NCBI RefSeq assembly: GCF_002261215.1
Contig: NZ_NEVS01000004.1
Coordinates: forward strand, 1,798,001 to 1,862,000
Direction of reading: 5' to 3'
Source of the DNA: Bordetella genomosp. 11
GTDB taxonomy: Bacteria > Pseudomonadota > Gammaproteobacteria > Burkholderiales > Burkholderiaceae_B
Length of the DNA stretch: 64,000 nucleotides
Positions 41,609 through 51,331 of the stretch are shown in pieces. The translations under genes were made by a program, and so were the position numbers. A model generated the notes under the pieces. The model did no database searches. It saw only the letters and a list, made by a program, of their open reading frames with translations, and was not told the origin of the DNA. The first letter of the stretch is position 1; each line of letters begins with the position of its first letter.

Positions 41609-42529
41609 TCAGCCGCGCGCCTTGCGCACATCGCGCGGGACCTGCGCGGCGACCTCGCGCGCGGCCGCCACGAAACCCTCGACCAGTCCGGCGTTGCGCG
41701 ACGCCCGCATCGTGCACAACTGGAAGTGGAACTGCACTTCCGGGTCGAAACGCCGCAATACGAGACGATTCTGAAAGCCATCGGCAAACAGCGGATGAAA
41801 CAAAGACACGCCCAGGCCCGCCGCCACGAACTCGCATGCGGTCGGCGCCGTATTGGTATCCAGCACCACGTTCAGGCGGATGCCTGTCCGGTCGAATGCC
41901 GACTGCACCAGCTGGTGCGTCTGGCTGTCGGCGCCGAAGGCGACGAAAGGCAGGCCGGCCAGGTCCGGGGCGCGGATCACGCGCTTGCGCGTCAGTTCGT
42001 GGTTGACGGGCAAGGCGCACATCAACGGCTGCCGGAACATCGGCTCGCGGTCGATATACGGGTTGTCGACGCGGCTGCCGACCAGCGCCACATCGATCTG
42101 CCGGGTGGCCAGCCAATCCGCAAGGAACTGCGAGCCACGGGTCTGGATGTTGACGCGCACGTCGGGATGATGGCGCAGGAAGGTCATGGTCACGCGACGG
42201 ATGAAGGAGCCCGACAGCGCGGGCAGCACGCCGACGAACAGGGTGCGCTGCTCGTCGCGGCGTATCGAATCGACTGCCTGCTCGACTTGCCGCAAGCCGG
42301 TGAAGATGCGGTCGATTTCCTCGTACAACCGCATGCCGTGCGGCGTGACGGCCAGCTTGCCGCGCACGCGGTCGAACAGATGCAGGCCGCTGTCGGCTTC
42401 CAGGTGCGCCAGCAGCTTGCTGACCGCCGGCTGCGAGACGCCCAGCACCGTCGCGGCCTGGCTGACCGTGCCGTGTTCGATCACCGCCTTGAACGCCTCG
42501 ATCTGCCGAAGATTCAGTGTTTCCGCCAC
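41609..42529 (-). CDS. LysR-type regulator, NocR/OccR-like
   Basis: 306 residues. HTH at ~6-65 (LRQIEAFKAVIEHGTVSQAA, VLGVSQPAVSKLLAHLE) is close to the opine regulators NocR/OccR. The effector domain includes DVALVGSRVDNPYIDRE. It is transcribed against the binding-protein gene (convergent) and away from the oxidase operon, with a CTATAACCC inverted repeat in the shared region. Likely activates opine-type uptake and oxidation when the opine is present; the ligand is inferred. Confidence 0.88.
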   Translation of the reverse strand: MAETLNLRQIEAFKAVIEHGTVSQAATVLGVSQPAVSKLLAHLEADSGLHLFDRVRGKLAVTPHGMRLYEEIDRIFTGLRQVEQAVDSIRRDEQRTLFVGVLPALSGSFIRRVTMTFLRHHPDVRVNIQTRGSQFLADWLATRQIDVALVGSRVDNPYIDREPMFRQPLMCALPVNHELTRKRVIRAPDLAGLPFVAFGADSQTHQLVQSAFDRTGIRLNVVLDTNTAPTACEFVAAGLGVSLFHPLFADGFQNRLVLRRFDPEVQFHFQLCTMRASRNAGLVEGFVAAAREVAAQVPRDVRKARG

Positions 42530-42539
42530 GTATACACCC

Positions 42540-42588
42540 CTATAACCCTGCCGAAATGGCCGCGCGCCTGTGGCGCTTCGGGTTATAG
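42540..42588. promoter_or_regulatory. Candidate LysR regulatory region, spaced inverted repeat
   Basis: CTATAACCC (42540-42548) and GGGTTATAG (42580-42588) form a perfect 9-bp inverted pair, 40 bp apart start to start. The same CTATAACCC is found in the putative LysR box at 39923, which links the regulator, the oxidase operon and the binding-protein gene. Confidence 0.6.
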
Positions 42589-42612
42589 CTTAACCGCGAC
42601 CGGGAAAATCGC

Positions 42613-43740
42613 ATGAACCGCGAGTACGACTTCATCGTCGCCGGTGCCGGCATGGTCGGCTCCGCCATCGCCATGGGCCTGGCGGGCCAGGGAAAACGCG
42701 TACTCCTGCTCGACGGCGCCGATACCGACTACCGCGCGGCCAAGGCCAACTTCGGCCTGGTCTGGGTGCAGGGCAAAGGCTACGGCAATATCCCTTATCA
42801 GCGGCTGTCTCACGAGGCGGCGCGGCTGTGGCCGGACTTCGCCCGCGACCTGGAACGCGAAACGGGCATCATGTTGCAGTACGAGAATCGCGGCGGGCTG
42901 CATTTCTGCCTGGGCGACCACGAATTCGAGGACCGCGCCAGGCGCATGGCGCAATGGGATGCCAATACCCCGGAGCTGCCGGACTGCATCGAGATGCTGG
43001 ACGCCGGCGAGCTCGCGCGGCGCTTCCCGGCCCTGCGCCTGGGCAGCGCGGTCACCGGCGCCAGCTTTTGCAGCCAGGACGCCCACCTGAATCCGCTGCG
43101 CCTGCTGGCCGCGCTGCAGAGCGCCTTCCTGCGGCGCGGGGGCGTGCTCTTTAACCGGCATCCCGTGCAGGCCATCGAACCGCAGGCCGGCGGCGGCTTC
43201 CTGGTCAATGCCGGCGGCGCACGCCACACCGGCGCCAGCGTCGTGATCGCGGCCGGCCTGGGCTCCAGCGCCCTGGGCGGCATGGTGGGACTGGACGTGC
43301 CGCTGCGACCCCAGCGCGGCCAACTGCTGGTCACCGAGCGCCTGGCTCCCCTGCTGCCGCTGCCGGCCAGCGGCGTGCGGCAGACCGGCGAAGGCACGGT
43401 CATGATCGGCGTCACCCAGGAGGAAGTCGGCTACAACCTGAACACCACCACCGACGCGGCCGCCCGCATGAGCCGCAAGGCCCTGCGGGTGCTGCCCGAC
43501 CTGGCCGGCGCGCGCCTGGTGCGCCATTGGGCCTGCCTGCGCGTCATGACTCCCGACGGCCGGCCGGTGTATGCCGGCTCGGCCCTGTATCCCGGCGCGT
43601 GGACCGCGCTTTGTCATTCCGGCGTCACGCTGGCGTCCTTCCACGCGGGGCCGCTGGCCCGCGCGCTGGACGACGGCGCGCTGCCGGCCTCTCTGGATGC
43701 TTTTCATCATGAGCGCTTCGATGTTTCGCAAGCTGCATGA
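42613..43740 (+). CDS. FAD-dependent oxidase subunit, DAO family (opine-oxidase B-like, first copy)
   Basis: 375 residues. N-terminal FAD motif FIVAGAGMVGSAIAMGLA and C-terminal SGVTLASFHAGPLAR for the flavin end. Family: the substrate-oxidising beta subunit of opine/D-amino-acid-type dehydrogenases (OoxB/NoxB, HcnC). It is the first gene of a compact plus-strand operon; its stop overlaps the 2Fe-2S gene by 20 bp. A second, different DAO subunit lies at 45411-46646. Confidence 0.85.
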   Translation: MNREYDFIVAGAGMVGSAIAMGLAGQGKRVLLLDGADTDYRAAKANFGLVWVQGKGYGNIPYQRLSHEAARLWPDFARDLERETGIMLQYENRGGLHFCLGDHEFEDRARRMAQWDANTPELPDCIEMLDAGELARRFPALRLGSAVTGASFCSQDAHLNPLRLLAALQSAFLRRGGVLFNRHPVQAIEPQAGGGFLVNAGGARHTGASVVIAAGLGSSALGGMVGLDVPLRPQRGQLLVTERLAPLLPLPASGVRQTGEGTVMIGVTQEEVGYNLNTTTDAAARMSRKALRVLPDLAGARLVRHWACLRVMTPDGRPVYAGSALYPGAWTALCHSGVTLASFHAGPLARALDDGALPASLDAFHHERFDVSQAA

Positions 43741-44017
43741 ACCCGGCGCGCAGGCGCTGAAGGTCTACATAGACGGCGAGGCCGTATCCGCCGAGCCCGG
43801 CGAAACCGTGGCCGCGGTACTGCTGCGGCAGCAGACGCCCGCCACGCGCACCACGCCCGTGCAGGAAAGCCCGCGTGCGCCCTACTGCATGATGGGCGTG
43901 TGTTTCGACTGCCTGGCCATCGTCGATGGCGTGGCTTCGACCCAGACCTGTCTGGTGACGGTACGCGAAGGCATGCAGGTACAGCGCCAGTTCGGCAAAC
44001 GGAGCGTGCTGCCATGA
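43721..44017 (+). CDS. Small 2Fe-2S subunit of an opine/amino-acid oxidase complex
   Basis: 98 residues, a ferredoxin-like fold. The cysteines CMMGVCFDC and a later TCLV make the [2Fe-2S] site, and VYIDGEAVSAEPGETVAAVL is the usual start of the small HcnA/SoxA-type subunit. It carries electrons between the FAD subunits. ATG 43721 was chosen; an ATG at 43709 adds four residues. Overlaps both neighbours (20 bp upstream, 4 bp downstream). Confidence 0.87.
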   Translation: MFRKLHEPGAQALKVYIDGEAVSAEPGETVAAVLLRQQTPATRTTPVQESPRAPYCMMGVCFDCLAIVDGVASTQTCLVTVREGMQVQRQFGKRSVLP

Positions 44018-45414
44018 TCCGCGAATTCGATGCAGTGATCGTGGGCGCGGGCCCCGCCGGCATGAGCGCCGCCATCCGGCTGCGCGCGAGCGGCATGGCC
44101 GTGCTGGTGGTGGACGAACAGCCCGCGCCGGGCGGCCAGATCTGGCGCGCCGTGGAAACCGTGGCCGCCACGCCGGTTGGCGGGCTGCTGGGCGACGAGT
44201 ACCGCGCCGGCGCGGCGCTGGCGGAGTCCTTCCGCCGCTGCGGCGCCGTCTACGAGCCCGGCACGCAGGTGTGGCAGATCGAGCCGGACTGGCACGTCTA
44301 CATGACCCGCGCGGGCCGCGCGGAGGTCGTGCGCGCCGCCCAGGTGCTGCTGGCCACCGGCGCGCAGGAACGCCCCAACCCCTTCCCCGGCTGGACACTG
44401 CCCGGCGTGCTGACCGTGGGCGCGGCGCAGATCCTGTTGAAGACCTCGCGCCAGGTGCCGTCCCAGCCGGTCTGGGTCGCCGGCAGCGGGCCCCTGGTGC
44501 TGCTTTACCTGGCGCAGCTGCTGCGCGCCGGCGGCCGCGTCGCCGGCTGGCTGGACACCTCGCCCGCCGACGGCTGGCGCCGCGCGCTGCCCTATCTGGC
44601 CGATGCGTTGCGTCGTGCCGGCGAAGTCGGCAAGGGCCTGGGCTGGCTGCGCGAACTGCGCCGCGCCGGCGTGCGCCGCATCCGCGGCGTGCGCGAGTTT
44701 CGCGCGCTGGGCGAAGGCCGCCTGCAGCAGATCGAATACACCACGCGGGACGGCCGCACGGTGCGCGCCGATGCGCACGTGTTGCTGGCCCACGAGGGCG
44801 TCGTGCCATCCATCCATATGACGCGCGCGCTGGAATGCGAGCATGCCTGGAGCGACCGCCAGGCCTGCCTGGCGCCCGTCCTGGACGACTGGGGCCAGAC
44901 CAGCCGGACCGGCGTCTACGTGGCCGGCGACGGCGCGGGTATCGGCGGCGCCACGGCGGCGACCGCGCGCGGCGAGATCGCGGCGCTGGGCATGGCGCTG
45001 CGCGCGGGAAAAATAAACGAAGCCGCGGCGGCATCGGCAGCCGCCCCGGTGCGCCGGGCCCTGGCGGACATGCTGCGCCTGCGCCCCATGCTGGACGCCA
45101 TGTATCCGCCCCGGCCCGGCGTCTTCGCGCCCTCCGACGACACCATCGTCTGCCGCTGCGAGGAGCTCACCGCAGGGGATATCCGCAAGGCCGCGGACCT
45201 GGGCCAGCCCGGTCCCAACCAGATCAAATCGTTTACCCGCGCCGGCATGGGCCCTTGCCAGGGGCGCCAATGCGGGTACACCATCGCGCACATCCTGGCG
45301 GATAAACAGCGGCGGCCGGTGGCCGAAGTCGGCTTCTACCGTATCCGCCCTCCCCTCAAGCCGCTGACGCTGGGCGAACTGGCCAGCCTGGACACCGGGG
45401 ACGACGCCAAATGA
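44014..45414 (+). CDS. FAD/NAD(P)-binding oxidase subunit (OoxA/NoxA, HcnB-like)
   Basis: 466 residues. FAD motif AVIVGAGPAGMSAAIRLRAS at the start, a second dinucleotide motif near PVWVAGSGPLVLLYLAQLL, TGVYVAGDGAGIGGATAATA for the flavin end, and a C-terminal BFD-like [2Fe-2S] module: CRCEELTAGDIRKAADLG and MGPCQGRQCGY. This is the alpha subunit of the opine-oxidase/hydrogen-cyanide-synthase-like complexes. It joins the small 2Fe-2S protein and the DAO subunits. Confidence 0.9.
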   Translation: MIREFDAVIVGAGPAGMSAAIRLRASGMAVLVVDEQPAPGGQIWRAVETVAATPVGGLLGDEYRAGAALAESFRRCGAVYEPGTQVWQIEPDWHVYMTRAGRAEVVRAAQVLLATGAQERPNPFPGWTLPGVLTVGAAQILLKTSRQVPSQPVWVAGSGPLVLLYLAQLLRAGGRVAGWLDTSPADGWRRALPYLADALRRAGEVGKGLGWLRELRRAGVRRIRGVREFRALGEGRLQQIEYTTRDGRTVRADAHVLLAHEGVVPSIHMTRALECEHAWSDRQACLAPVLDDWGQTSRTGVYVAGDGAGIGGATAATARGEIAALGMALRAGKINEAAAASAAAPVRRALADMLRLRPMLDAMYPPRPGVFAPSDDTIVCRCEELTAGDIRKAADLGQPGPNQIKSFTRAGMGPCQGRQCGYTIAHILADKQRRPVAEVGFYRIRPPLKPLTLGELASLDTGDDAK

Positions 45415-46646
45415 GCCATCGTGCCTACGATGCCGTCATCATCGGCGGCGGCCTGCATGGCCTTTCCGCCGCGCTGCACCTGGCGCGCGGCGGAGCCCGT
45501 GTCGTCGTGGTGGAAAAACACTGGGTCGGGCGCCACGCGTCCGGCGCCACCGCCGCCGGCGTGCGCACCTTGAATCGCGACCTGGGCGAACTGGACCTGT
45601 CGCTGGAAGCCATGGACATGTGGCACGGCATGGCGGGCCTGGTCGGCGACGACTGCGGCTTCCATGCGAACGGCCAGGTCTGCGTGGCGGAGAACCCGGC
45701 GGCGCTGGCGCGCCTGCAGGCGCGGGTGGACGGCCTGCGCGCGTCCGGCTACACCCACGAGGAAATCATCGGCCCCGACGAGCTGCGCCGCCTGCTGCCG
45801 GAACTGAGCACGCACTGCGTGGGCGCGTCGATCGCGCGCCGCGACGGCGCGGCCGATCCGCACCGCGCGCTGCGGGCCTTCCGCGCCAGCGCCCTGCAGG
45901 CCGGGGCGGAACTGGTGGAACATTGCGGCATCGTCGCCCTCGAACGGCGCGGCGCGGACTGGCGCATCGTCGGCGAAGGCGGGCGGGAGTGGACGGCGCC
46001 GGCGGTGGTCAACGCGGCGGGCGCCTGGTCGGCGCGCATCGCCGCGCTGGTGGGCGACGATATCCCGCTGGCCACCAAATCATCGATGATGATGGTCAGC
46101 GAACGGCTGCGCCCATTCATCCGGCCGGTGGTCTCCATCATGGGACGGTCCCTGTCCTTCAAGCAATCGGACCAGGGCACGCTGGTCATCGGCGGCGGCC
46201 TGCAGGGCATACCGGACCTGGACAAGGAAACATCCACCGCGCGCATGCGCGTGCTGGCCAAGGGCGCGAAGGCGTCCACGGATCTGTTCCCCGCGGTGCG
46301 CGACATCCGCATCGTGCGCGTGTGGGCCGGACTGGAAGCCAAGACAGAGGATCTGCTGCCGGTGGTATGCCCATCGCCCAATGCACCGGGCGTCTTCCAT
46401 GCCTTCGGCTTTTCAGGGCATGGCTTCGAACTGGTTCCGGTCGTTGGCGCGGCCATGGCGGACCTGGTATTGCGCGGGCAAACCGCGCGCGCCATCCAGA
46501 ACCTGGACGCGCGGCGGCTGATGCCGGACCAGCCCAAGGACGCGGGCACGCCATGGGTGGCCAAGACCGCGCGCACCGCCCCCGAGGCCGTGCCGGCATC
46601 CGTGCAAGGCACCGCGCAAAGTACCGTGCAAGGAGCACCATCATGA
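45411..46646 (+). CDS. FAD-dependent oxidase subunit, DAO family (second, distinct copy)
   Basis: 411 residues. AVIIGGGLHGLSAALHLARG at the N-terminus, WVGRHASGATAAGVRTL for the flavin, and VFHAFGFSGHGFELVPVVGA at the C-terminus. It is not a close relative of the first DAO subunit at 42613-43740; for example the two differ at the flavin ring motif. It overlaps its neighbours by 4 bp on each side. The last ~30 residues are a low-complexity tail (PASVQGTAQSTVQG). Confidence 0.86.
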   Translation: MSHRAYDAVIIGGGLHGLSAALHLARGGARVVVVEKHWVGRHASGATAAGVRTLNRDLGELDLSLEAMDMWHGMAGLVGDDCGFHANGQVCVAENPAALARLQARVDGLRASGYTHEEIIGPDELRRLLPELSTHCVGASIARRDGAADPHRALRAFRASALQAGAELVEHCGIVALERRGADWRIVGEGGREWTAPAVVNAAGAWSARIAALVGDDIPLATKSSMMMVSERLRPFIRPVVSIMGRSLSFKQSDQGTLVIGGGLQGIPDLDKETSTARMRVLAKGAKASTDLFPAVRDIRIVRVWAGLEAKTEDLLPVVCPSPNAPGVFHAFGFSGHGFELVPVVGAAMADLVLRGQTARAIQNLDARRLMPDQPKDAGTPWVAKTARTAPEAVPASVQGTAQSTVQGAPS

Positions 46647-47584
46647 TGCGCTACGCCGTCAAGCGCCTGCTGCTGGCGATACCCACCCTGTTGGCCATGC
46701 TGACGGCGGTATTCGTCCTCGTGCGCCTGGTCCCGGGCGATCCGGCCGCCGTCATGCTGGGCGACCAGGCCAGCGCCGCGGCGCTGGCGGCATTGCGCGA
46801 ACGGCTGGGCCTGGACCAGCCCGTACAGTTGCAATACCTGCACTTCCTGCGCGACATGCTGTCGGGCAACTTCGGCGTGTCGATGGCCAGCGGCCGCACC
46901 GTGCTGCAGGAAGTGGCGCTGGTGCTGCCCTGGACATTGCAGCTGACCGCCGCATCCATCCTGATCGGCGTGCTGTTCGGCCTGCCGCTGGGCATGTGGG
47001 CGGCGCTGCGGCGCAACGCCTGGCCGGATTACCTGGGCCGCGTGCTGTCGCTGACAGGCCTGTCTTTTCCGGCCTTCGTCTCGGCGATCCTGATGCTGCT
47101 GGCCTTCGCCATCGAATTGCGCTGGTTCCCGGTCATCGGCAGCACGGTATCGGGCGACTGGAGCGCGCAGCTGCGCGCGCTGGTTCTGCCGGCCTTCAAC
47201 CTGGGGCTGATCATGACCGCTTATGTCATGCGCGTCACCCGTTCGTCCATGCTGGGCGTGATGGGGGAAGACTACGTGCGCACGGCGCGCGCCAAGGGCG
47301 TGCGCCCCTTGCGCCTGGTGCTGCGTCACGGCCTGCGCAACGCCCTGATCCCCATCGTGACCGTCGTCGGCCTGTATTTCGGCACGCTGATCGGCAACTC
47401 GGTCCTGACGGAGATCGTCTTCAACCGGCCCGGCCTGGGCAAGCTGATCCTGGGCGCGCTCAACACGCGCGACTACACGCTGCTGCAAGGCCTGATGGTG
47501 GTCTTCGCCGCCTGCGTCATCCTCGTCAACCTCCTGACCGACCTGGTGTACGGGCTGGTCGATCCCCGGGTGAAATACAAATGA
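46643..47584 (+). CDS. ABC transporter permease, DppB-like
   Basis: 313 residues, six helices. Starts MMRYAVKRLLLAIPTLLAML, followed by VRLVPGDPAAVMLG; the EAA loop is VRTARAKGVRPLRLVLRHGL. NRPGLGKLILGALNTRDY is the usual DppB end. It pairs with the downstream DppC-like permease for the peptide/opine-type solute bound by 40030-41589. Overlaps both neighbours by 4 bp. Confidence 0.9.
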   Translation: MMRYAVKRLLLAIPTLLAMLTAVFVLVRLVPGDPAAVMLGDQASAAALAALRERLGLDQPVQLQYLHFLRDMLSGNFGVSMASGRTVLQEVALVLPWTLQLTAASILIGVLFGLPLGMWAALRRNAWPDYLGRVLSLTGLSFPAFVSAILMLLAFAIELRWFPVIGSTVSGDWSAQLRALVLPAFNLGLIMTAYVMRVTRSSMLGVMGEDYVRTARAKGVRPLRLVLRHGLRNALIPIVTVVGLYFGTLIGNSVLTEIVFNRPGLGKLILGALNTRDYTLLQGLMVVFAACVILVNLLTDLVYGLVDPRVKYK

Positions 47585-48452
47585 GCGCCATCGCCGCCCC
47601 CGCTCCCGCCACCCGGCCCAACGCGCTATGGCAGGCCCTGCGCCGCAATCGCCTGTCCTGGGTCGGCCTCGGGCTACTGTTGCTGATCGCCCTGGTGGCC
47701 CTGCTGGCGCCGTGGATCGCGCCGCACGACCCGCTGCAGCAGAACATCGCCTATCGCCTGGACCCGCCGTCGGCGGAATTCTGGCTGGGCACCGACAGCT
47801 ACGGCCGCGACGTGCTGTCGCGCCTGATCTACGGGGCCCGCGTATCGCTGCTGGTGGGCTTCGTCGCCATCCTGATCGCGATGTCCATCGGCGCCTCGCT
47901 GGGCATCCTGGCGGGCTATATCGGCGGATTGCTGGACCAGTTCATCATGGGCCTGGTGGACGTGCTGCTGTCCTTCCCCACGCTGCTGCTGGGCTTGATG
48001 GTCGCGGCCATGCTGGGCGCCAGCCTGGAGAACCTGATCATCGCCATCGCCATCACCGAGATCGCGCCCTTTGTGCGCGTGGCGCGGGCGCCCACCATCG
48101 CCTTGAAACAGCGCGACTTCGTCGAAGCCGGCCGCGCGCTGGGCTACGGTCCGCTGCGCCTGATGGGCGTGCACATCCTGCCCAACATGATCTCGGACGT
48201 GGTCGTGCTGGGTTCGCTGTGGATGGCGTCCGCGATCCGCACGGAAGCCTCCCTGAGCTTCATCGGCCTGGGCGTCCCGCCGCCGGCGGCCACCTGGGGC
48301 GGCATGATCCGCGAGGGCTTCGAGAACATCCTGGATGCCTGGTGGCTGACCGTCTTTCCCAGTGTCGCGATCCTGCTGACGGTGCTGGCCTTGAACCTGT
48401 TGGGCGACGCGCTGCGCGATGCCATCGACCCCAAGCTGCGCTCGGAGCACTC

Positions 48453-48456
<4 letters not shown>
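47581..48456 (+). CDS. ABC transporter permease, DppC-like
   Basis: 291 residues. A cytoplasmic N-terminal ~25 residues, then WVGLGLLLLIALVALLAPWI, FWLGTDSYGRDVLSRLIYGA (typical DppC/OppC), and the EAA loop VEAGRALGYGPLRLMGVHIL. Overlaps DppB-like and DppD-like genes by 4 bp each. Confidence 0.9.
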
Positions 48457-49441
<985 letters not shown>

Positions 49442-49445
<4 letters not shown>

Positions 49446-50464
49446 ACAGCACCCATACGCCTGTGCGCAACGACGAGCCGCATGCGCCCCTGCTCCAGGT
49501 AAACGGCCTGGTGAAGCACTTCCGCAGCGGCGGCGGCTGGCTGGGCGGGCGCCGGCAAACCGTCCACGCCGTCAATGGCGTGTCCTTCGACGTCGGGCGC
49601 GGCCAGTCGCTGGGGCTGGTGGGCGAATCCGGTTGCGGCAAATCCACCGTGGCACGCATGCTGCTGCGCCTGATCGACCCCGACGCGGGCAGCATCCGCT
49701 TCGAGGGACAGGACCTGGCAACCGCGGGCGCCGCGCAACTGCGCGCGCTGCGCCAACGCATGCAGATCGTTTTCCAGGACCCCTATGCGTCGCTGAACCC
49801 GCGGCGGACGGTGCGGCAAACGCTGGCCGAACCGCTGCGCGTGCATGGCCTGGGCGATGCCGCCGCGATCGACGCCAAGGTATCGCGCACCATCCAGGAA
49901 GTCGGGCTGCCGCTGTCCGCGCTGGACCGTTATCCGCACGAATTTTCCGGCGGCCAGCGCCAGCGCATCGGCATCGCGCGCGCGCTGGTGCTCGATCCGC
50001 AATTGATCGTTGCCGACGAACCGGTATCGGCGCTGGACGTATCGGTGCAGGCGCAGATCCTGCAGCTGCTGGAACGCCTGAAGCGCGAACGCGGATTGTC
50101 CTTCGTCTTCGTATCGCACGACCTGGGCGTGGTCCGGCATTTCTGCGATACGGTGTGCGTGATGTACCTGGGGCGCGTGATCGAGCAGGGTCCCACCCGC
50201 CAGGTACTGGACGCGCCGCGGCATCCCTACAGCCGCGTGCTGCGCGACTCGTCGCCGGTGCCCGACCCGCGCGCCCGCATCGCGCTGGCGAAGATCACCG
50301 GCGAGATCCCCGCGCCGACCAACCTGCCGGCGGGCTGCACGTTTCATCCGCGCTGCACCAACGCGCGCCCGGATTGCTCCACCCGGATACCGGAGCTCGC
50401 TCACCGGGCCGACGCCGCCGACCGCTCTGTCGCGTGCTTCTATCCACTGGTATCGCCGACATAA
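49442..50464 (+). CDS. ABC transporter ATPase, DppF-like
   Basis: 340 residues. Walker A GESGCGKSTVARML, Q-loop VFQDPYASLNPRRTV, signature FSGGQRQRIGIARAL, Walker B LIVADEPVSALDVS, and a C-terminal GCTFHPRCTNARPDCS cysteine motif. Last gene of the operon. After its stop, 50465-50580 holds a short open frame ending LVGGVKDPSFNKNIGIYKVS that I could not assign. Confidence 0.91.
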
Positions 50465-50580
50465 ATCCCGCCGGCACATGGGCCGACAGCGCCCATGGCC
50501 TGCTCCTTGTCGGCGGAGTCAAAGACCCGTCCTTCAACAAGAACATCGGCATATACAAGGTTTCGGTCACTGGCTGAGAC

Positions 50581-51228
50581 TCACATCTCGCCCAAGCGCA
50601 TCAGGCTCCGTATCCGCTCGCGCTCCGTGCGCAAGCCGGCGACCAGTTCGGTTTCTATCCGCGCCATCGGGTACTCATCGTCGTTCACCGACAAGCCGAG
50701 CGAAAGGCGGCGCGAGGGCCCGTTGAACAAGGGAATGCCCACCGTCGTGACCCTGCGATCGGGATAACGCGCGATCGCCCATTCATCCTCCGGCAGGTCC
50801 AGGGCCGAATACAAGGCGCTGTCGCGCGGCAGCGAACTGCCCACCCGCAGATTGACCACCACGATCTTGCGCCGCTCTCCATCGGAACTGGCGCGGGCGA
50901 TGATGATGACCTCGTCCCGGCTCTTTTCCCCGATGTTCACCGTGCCATTGCAGCGGTTGGCCAACTCCTGCAGCGATGACTGGATGAACTCATTCACGCC
51001 CGTGTTGGCCAGCGCCGCGAAGCCGATCTCCAACAGTTGCGGCGTCAGCGACCACAGCGTGCCTTCCTTGCGCACATAGCCTTCCCCCTGCAGCGTGTTC
51101 AACAGCCGCAGCACGGTGGAATGGGGCAGATCCACCGCCTTGGACAAGGCGGTTAGGGATTGCCCGGGGCCGCCGCGAAAACCGCGCAGAACGGCTAGAC
51201 ACCTTTGTACCGACCTATTATCATTCAT
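50581..51228 (-). CDS. IclR-family transcriptional regulator
   Basis: 215 residues. The winged-helix HTH is at ~5-65 (VDLPHSTVLRLLNTLQGEGY) and an IclR-type effector domain follows (GTVNIGEKSRDEVIIIARAS, SSLPRDSALYSAL). It is shorter than the usual ~250, missing part of the C-terminal domain. Divergent from hyuA with a TGTTCA palindrome between, so it probably controls the hydantoinase/oxoprolinase genes. Confidence 0.86.
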   Translation of the reverse strand: MNDNRSVQRCLAVLRGFRGGPGQSLTALSKAVDLPHSTVLRLLNTLQGEGYVRKEGTLWSLTPQLLEIGFAALANTGVNEFIQSSLQELANRCNGTVNIGEKSRDEVIIIARASSDGERRKIVVVNLRVGSSLPRDSALYSALDLPEDEWAIARYPDRRVTTVGIPLFNGPSRRLSLGLSVNDDEYPMARIETELVAGLRTERERIRSLMRLGEM

Positions 51229-51249
51229 TTGACCACTGCATGAAATTAT

Positions 51250-51266
51250 TGTTCATCTAGTGAACA
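51250..51266. promoter_or_regulatory. Candidate IclR operator, perfect palindrome
   Basis: TGTTCA (51250-51255), five bases, TGAACA (51261-51266). Located 22 bp from the IclR start and 66 bp before hyuA. Confidence 0.6.
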
Positions 51267-51331
51267 TTTTAGCCGGCTTGCCCGCGCACGGCAAGCCGCG
51301 ACGATGTTCCGCAACGCGGATCGGGGGCAGC

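Noticed and set aside
50465..50580. Short open frame ending LVGGVKDPSFNKNIGIYKVS
   Set aside because: No start with RBS and no family match; may be the remnant of a lost gene, not enough to call.
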